This document shows, piece by piece, positions 60,387 through 64,000 of a stretch of 64,000 nt of DNA. The DNA is taken from positions 310,001 through 374,000 of the forward strand of contig NZ_JASLGT010000002.1 of NCBI RefSeq assembly GCF_030150205.1, given 5' to 3'. A program made the position numbers and the translations under genes. This stretch comes from Niabella sp. Lineage in GTDB: Bacteria; Bacteroidota; Bacteroidia; Chitinophagales; Chitinophagaceae. The first letter of the stretch is position 1; the number at the start of each line of letters is the position of its first letter. Under the pieces are notes generated by a model that made no database searches, was not told the origin of the DNA, and saw only the letters and a program-made list of their open reading frames with translations.

Positions 60387-62204
60387 ATGCAAACGAAACC
60401 TGTAATCCTGCTTCGCCGGTACCGCCCATCCGGCCTTCAGCCTGTTCTTTATTTTGTTTTTGCGATGGCCCTGCTGCTATTGTTCCTGGGCAGCTTTGCC
60501 CAAACCAGCTCTGCATTAAAAGACGCCCCATTATCAGGCAAAGGATTCCGCTTCGGATTGAACGGCGGTTATGACCTGTTCCCGGATTATAAAAACAATA
60601 CGCCGTATATCCGCTACCAGGGCGGACTGAATGCCGGCATTACCGCCGGCTATTACTGGAAATGGCTCAGCGTAGGCGCGGATGTGGATTATATTAAAAA
60701 CAGTCCGCAGAATAAGTATCCCGCCGATTCGGTTTTTGACCCGGTCAACAATGTACTGATCAATGATTTTACCCTCACCAAACAGGGTATTACCCGCATT
60801 TTTTATGGTATCGGTCCCGGTGTGCATTATACCGGCCGGCAGGGCCGGTTTTCGGTGGAGCTGAACGGCAGGGCCGGCTTTGCATCCATCAAAGGAGGCA
60901 GCCTGGCACTTACCGGGGAAACCGGCTCAACCAGCCAGGTGCTCAACTATCATGGCGGTTATAACCTCAGTAATGTATTCAGTGTAAAAGGATCATTAAC
61001 CGCCCGTTATTTCTTCAATGATGTATGGGGCATGCATATTGGCGCCTATTATATGCGGCATTTCCAGGCGAAGGACCAGGTGGGGCCCGGCGGTTATTCC
61101 GCGGCTTACCGGGCTTTTGAACCGGATAACAATGGGGTACGCGCTTTTAAAGAAAAAGACCTGCGCATGATCGGTAACAGCTGCAATTGTGATATTGCTT
61201 CTATCGGTGCCTTTGCAGGTGTTACCCTCCGTTTACCACAGCGTCGGAAGGAGAAGGCACCTGAACCCCGTGTAGAAAGCTGCAATGCCTGTGAAGTATA
61301 TGCACTGGCGGTAACGGCCCGTGATCAATATACAAAGCAAGTATTACCGTATACCGATGTGGCGGTAAAGGATGCCGGCGGCAATATTGTACGGTCTGGC
61401 GTTACCAATGCATTTGGCGTAGTGGTGTTCCAGAATATGAGCCCGGGCGCGTATACCATTAATGGAAAATTATACGAGGTAGACCTGGCTCCGGCAGCGG
61501 CTGCCCGGGCAGAATTTATACCCAATGGTACGTTGCAAAAAGAACTGTTGTATACCGATGAAAATTTTATCCTGCAGGGGAATGCGGTGGTATGCAATAC
61601 CGCTACGGCATTGCCGGGTGTTACGGTGGTGCTGAGAGACCGGAACAGTTCCGTTGAAAAAAATACCCAGACCGATGCCAGCGGAGCCTTTTTATTTCAC
61701 CTGAAACAGAAATCGGAAATAACCGTGTATGGCCGCAAAGAAAAATACTTTTCTCAAATGGTGAACATCGCTGCCGCCGACTATAACCGCAATACCACCT
61801 TGTTTGTAAAACTGGAAATGTGTATGGAAGTAGCAGATTGCGATAAGGCGATCCGGCTGGAGAATATTCATTACGACCTCGACAAATATTTTATCCGGGA
61901 GGATGCCAAGCCTGAATTGAACCGGCTGGTGCAGTTTATGAACGACAACCCGGGTGTGCGGGTGGAACTTTCTTCCCATACGGACTCTAGGGCATCGCAT
62001 GCCTACAATCAAACGCTTTCGCAAAACCGGGCGGATGCGGCTAAGGCCTACCTGGTTTCCAAAGGCATTGCCAGGGACCGGATCGTGGCCAAAGGATATG
62101 GAGAAACCCGCTTGCTGAACCGTTGCGCCGATGGCGTAAACTGTTCCGAAGCAGAACACCAGTTCAACCGGCGTACCGAAATGAAAGTCATCTGTCCCAG
62201 ATAA
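60387..62204 (+). CDS. OmpA-family outer-membrane protein with Cna-B-like repeats
   Basis: Envelope protein of 605 residues. An N-terminal signal segment (YFVFAMALLLLFLGSFAQ) is followed by a beta-barrel (residues about 45-285, GFRFGLNGGYDLFPDY, GITAGYYWKWLSVGADVDY), then one or two carboxypeptidase-regulatory/Cna-B-like domains (KDAGGNIVRSGVTNAFG, TALPGVTVVLRDRNSS). The C-terminal OmpA domain is classical: NIHYDLDKYFIREDAKPELN, ELSSHTDSRASHAYN and LSQNRADAAKAYLVSKGI, and would bind peptidoglycan. Transcribed with the vWA lipoprotein gene 87 bases downstream. Confidence 0.9.
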   Translation: MQTKPVILLRRYRPSGLQPVLYFVFAMALLLLFLGSFAQTSSALKDAPLSGKGFRFGLNGGYDLFPDYKNNTPYIRYQGGLNAGITAGYYWKWLSVGADVDYIKNSPQNKYPADSVFDPVNNVLINDFTLTKQGITRIFYGIGPGVHYTGRQGRFSVELNGRAGFASIKGGSLALTGETGSTSQVLNYHGGYNLSNVFSVKGSLTARYFFNDVWGMHIGAYYMRHFQAKDQVGPGGYSAAYRAFEPDNNGVRAFKEKDLRMIGNSCNCDIASIGAFAGVTLRLPQRRKEKAPEPRVESCNACEVYALAVTARDQYTKQVLPYTDVAVKDAGGNIVRSGVTNAFGVVVFQNMSPGAYTINGKLYEVDLAPAAAARAEFIPNGTLQKELLYTDENFILQGNAVVCNTATALPGVTVVLRDRNSSVEKNTQTDASGAFLFHLKQKSEITVYGRKEKYFSQMVNIAAADYNRNTTLFVKLEMCMEVADCDKAIRLENIHYDLDKYFIREDAKPELNRLVQFMNDNPGVRVELSSHTDSRASHAYNQTLSQNRADAAKAYLVSKGIARDRIVAKGYGETRLLNRCADGVNCSEAEHQFNRRTEMKVICPR

Positions 62205-62291
62205 ATCCCCGCAGGCCCGGCAGAAGCTATGAACACCGCCGGTGCCTGCCTTTTGATCCTGCATCCCTGCCTCACCATTAAAAACAAAAAA

Positions 62292-63200
62292 ATGAAAAAG
62301 ACAACCCGATACGTATTTATTAAGCAACCTGCCCGGATCCTTATTTTGAGCTGTTTTGCCGCAATGGCGCTATGCCTGCCCACCTCCTGCAGTAAGAATG
62401 GCGTTTGTGAGTATACCACACCGGAGCCGGCGCCCCAGGGCTGCAATGCCGGTATGGATGTGGCCTTCCTGCTGGATTATACCGGAAGCATGGGCCCGGC
62501 GATCGATTCTGTAAAAAAAGAAGTAAACAATATTGCCAATACCATTGTAACCGAATCGGGCGGCGATTACCGCTTATCCTTATCCCTGTTTGATGAGTAT
62601 ACAAAAGAAGGCGGTGGTTTTCCCCTGCCGATGTATGTGAATGCTCCGGACTATGTAACGCTGCCGGCCAACCAGAAAAAGATCATTACCACCGGACCTA
62701 CCACTAACCAGTACCTGACCATGATGGAAAAATTTGCACCGGCAAATAAAACCACGTTCAGTACGCAGCTGGCAAAGCTCAACAATCCGTTGGCCATGAA
62801 ACTGGGCGCGGGAATCGGAGGACCGGAGCCCGGCGACCTGCTGCTGCATGAGATCCTCAGCAACCAGTTTGCCGGAACCTGGCGCAGCGGCAATATTACC
62901 AAACTGGCCGTGATCATTACCGATGCACCAGCCAGTGGCGATGATGATAATGCCACCGCAGCAGATGATACCTACCTGGATGCACTGGCCGCCACGGCCA
63001 ATAGCATGGGTGTTCAATGTATTTTGTTAACCACATTTAAAGGGAACCCTACCTATCCGGCCAATTATAAACTGCACCTGATTGTCGGTAACATCGGTGG
63101 TAAGGCCTACGAGTTCGATAATTTTAATAATATTTCAAAAGAACTGATCGCCATAATCGAAAATATCTGCAGCCAGACCGGTGGCAAAAGCGGCAGGTAA
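62292..63200 (+). CDS. Von Willebrand factor A-domain lipoprotein
   Basis: Lipoprotein of 302 residues (LCLPTSC lipobox). The vWA domain begins at AGMDVAFLLDYTGSMGPAID with the MIDAS motif D-x-T-G-S and continues through VIITDAPASGDDD (second MIDAS Asp) to the end, where IAIIENICSQ closes it. Domains of this kind bind metal and mediate protein contacts, often at the cell surface. The ATG at 62292 gives the lipoprotein signal. Likely an envelope-partner of the OmpA-family protein upstream (inference from position). Confidence 0.85.
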   Translation: MKKTTRYVFIKQPARILILSCFAAMALCLPTSCSKNGVCEYTTPEPAPQGCNAGMDVAFLLDYTGSMGPAIDSVKKEVNNIANTIVTESGGDYRLSLSLFDEYTKEGGGFPLPMYVNAPDYVTLPANQKKIITTGPTTNQYLTMMEKFAPANKTTFSTQLAKLNNPLAMKLGAGIGGPEPGDLLLHEILSNQFAGTWRSGNITKLAVIITDAPASGDDDNATAADDTYLDALAATANSMGVQCILLTTFKGNPTYPANYKLHLIVGNIGGKAYEFDNFNNISKELIAIIENICSQTGGKSGR

Positions 63201-63225
63201 AAATAATGTATACAAGACCGATCCG

Positions 63226-63253
63226 GCGCTGATGGAATGATCAGCGCTTTTTT
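63226..63253 (+). terminator. Intrinsic terminator after the vWA gene
   Basis: Arms GCGCTGAT (63226-63233) and ATCAGCGC (63240-63247) followed by six T, 26 bases after the stop. Confidence 0.85.
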
Positions 63254-63350
63254 ATGCGCGATAGTTTGATGCCTGGGCCGGAGGTATTGGCCAAAAGATT
63301 CAAAGCTCCTGTATCAAAAACTGCTATTTTTGATTGTATAATTGCGGAGT

Positions 63351-64000
63351 ATGCGGATATTTAAAGAAATCGCCGGCAGGATCTGTGCGGCATGGGCGCT
63401 GGTTACTTTTATCATTACCTTCCTTCTTGTGTTACCCTTTGCTTTATTTTCTTACCTGTTCCCCGAACCCGCTTCTACCGCTTACTTCATCAGGGTGTCT
63501 AAGATATGGATGCATATCTGGTTCTTTTTAATCGGCTGTCGCATCCGCATACGGGGTACGGAGCATTTTAAAAAAGGGGAGGGGTATGTGGTTACCTGCA
63601 ATCACAATTCCTTACTGGATATTCCGTTGTCGTCTGCATTTATTCCCGGCCCCAATAAAACCATTGCTAAAAGCAGTTTTGCAAAAATTCCCATTTTTGG
63701 ATGGTACTATACAAAGGGGTCGGTACTGGTAGACCGTAAAAGTGAAACGAGCCGCAAGCGAAGCATCGAAAAAATGAAAGCGGTCCTGAGGCAGGGCATG
63801 CATATGTGCATTTACCCGGAAGGAACGCGGAACCGTACGGAGGCATTGCTGAAGCCGTTTTATAACGGCGCCTTTAAGCTGGCAGAGGATACCGGCCGTT
63901 CCATTATCCCGGGCGTGATCCTGGGCACCAAGCAGGCGGTTCCCCTGAATAAACCTTTTTTCTTTTTGCCCCGCACCCTGGAGATCCATTTTCTCAAACC
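63351..64000 (+). CDS. 1-acyl-sn-glycerol-3-phosphate acyltransferase (PlsC family), 5' part
   Basis: Partial gene running off the window; the frame is open from the ATG at 63351 for 216 codons. It transfers an acyl chain to lysophosphatidic acid at the inner membrane. An N-terminal hydrophobic helix (LVTFIITFLLVLPFALFSYL) is followed by the catalytic NHxxxxD motif in TCNHNSLLDIP near residue 84, and YPEGTRNRTEAL, the phosphate-binding motif, near residue 150. The start codon is confirmed by the absence of upstream protein-like text; a -7-like TATTTTTG lies at 63325-63332. Substrate chain preference is unknown. Confidence 0.88.
   Translation, partial: MRIFKEIAGRICAAWALVTFIITFLLVLPFALFSYLFPEPASTAYFIRVSKIWMHIWFFLIGCRIRIRGTEHFKKGEGYVVTCNHNSLLDIPLSSAFIPGPNKTIAKSSFAKIPIFGWYYTKGSVLVDRKSETSRKRSIEKMKAVLRQGMHMCIYPEGTRNRTEALLKPFYNGAFKLAEDTGRSIIPGVILGTKQAVPLNKPFFFLPRTLEIHFLK

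Overview
The window looks like a chromosomal segment of a Bacteroidota member, most likely of the Chitinophagaceae. Supporting signs are a SusC/SusD pair inside a polysaccharide-utilisation locus, promoters of the Bacteroidota type (TTTG, about 19 bp, TAnnTTTG) at several genes, few Shine-Dalgarno sequences, many signal-peptide lipoproteins, and intergenic spacers rich in short simple repeats and palindromes. No phage, plasmid or CRISPR locus is visible. The first and last genes run off the window.

Layout. 1-8.2 kb: the end of a family 2 glycosidase, a membrane glycosyltransferase, an acyl-CoA ligase, a TPR protein, a DUF1015 and a DUF502 protein. 8.3-15.4 kb: a TetR-controlled tripartite RND efflux operon with a palindromic operator candidate. 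15.4-17.4 kb: an RRM RNA-binding protein and the rpsF-rpsR-rplI ribosomal operon. 17.5-18.3 kb: a REP-associated tyrosine transposase (RAYT) bracketed by palindromes; related palindromes lie at 15.36 and 58.95 kb. 18.2-31 kb: a small STAS-like protein, a sterol-desaturase-family enzyme, recJ, a polyprenyl synthase, an OmpA-family protein and gltBD. 31.3-48.1 kb: a FadR-type regulator followed by a sialic-acid locus (three sialidase-like lipoproteins, SusC, SusD, a PKD/LamG lipoprotein, an N-acetylneuraminate lyase, a kelch mutarotase/epimerase, an MFS transporter) and then a gluconate kinase/permease pair. 48.1-53.5 kb: an accessory-looking stretch of small exported proteins, a radical SAM protein, decayed tRNA-like sequences, a duplicated gene remnant and one intact tRNA-Arg. 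53.5-59 kb: trpEGDCF behind a peptide attenuator. 59-64 kb: a coiled-coil protein, repeats, an OmpA-family protein, a von Willebrand A lipoprotein and the start of a PlsC acyltransferase.

How the genes work together. The 32-46 kb block encodes a plausible route from host or environmental sialoglycans to the cytoplasm: surface sialidases release sialic acid, SusCD and the PKD/LamG lipoprotein bind and import glycans, NanM-like kelch protein equilibrates anomers, the MFS protein imports the sugar and NanA cleaves it to ManNAc and pyruvate. The enzymes for ManNAc processing are not in the window. The FadR-type regulator has matching GTnnnAC palindromes at its own promoter and at the promoter of the locus.

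The clearest regulatory discovery is upstream of trpE. A Bacteroidota promoter is followed within about six bases by a 19-codon ORF carrying three consecutive Trp codons, then a possible antiterminator and an intrinsic terminator that compete for the same CCCC tract. This is a complete trp attenuator, with a leader peptide that may be translated from a nearly leaderless mRNA. The other theme is repeats: RAYT-linked hairpins, CCGTAGG palindromes, inverted repeats and simple-sequence arrays occupy spacers even inside the trp, ribosomal-protein and gltBD operons.
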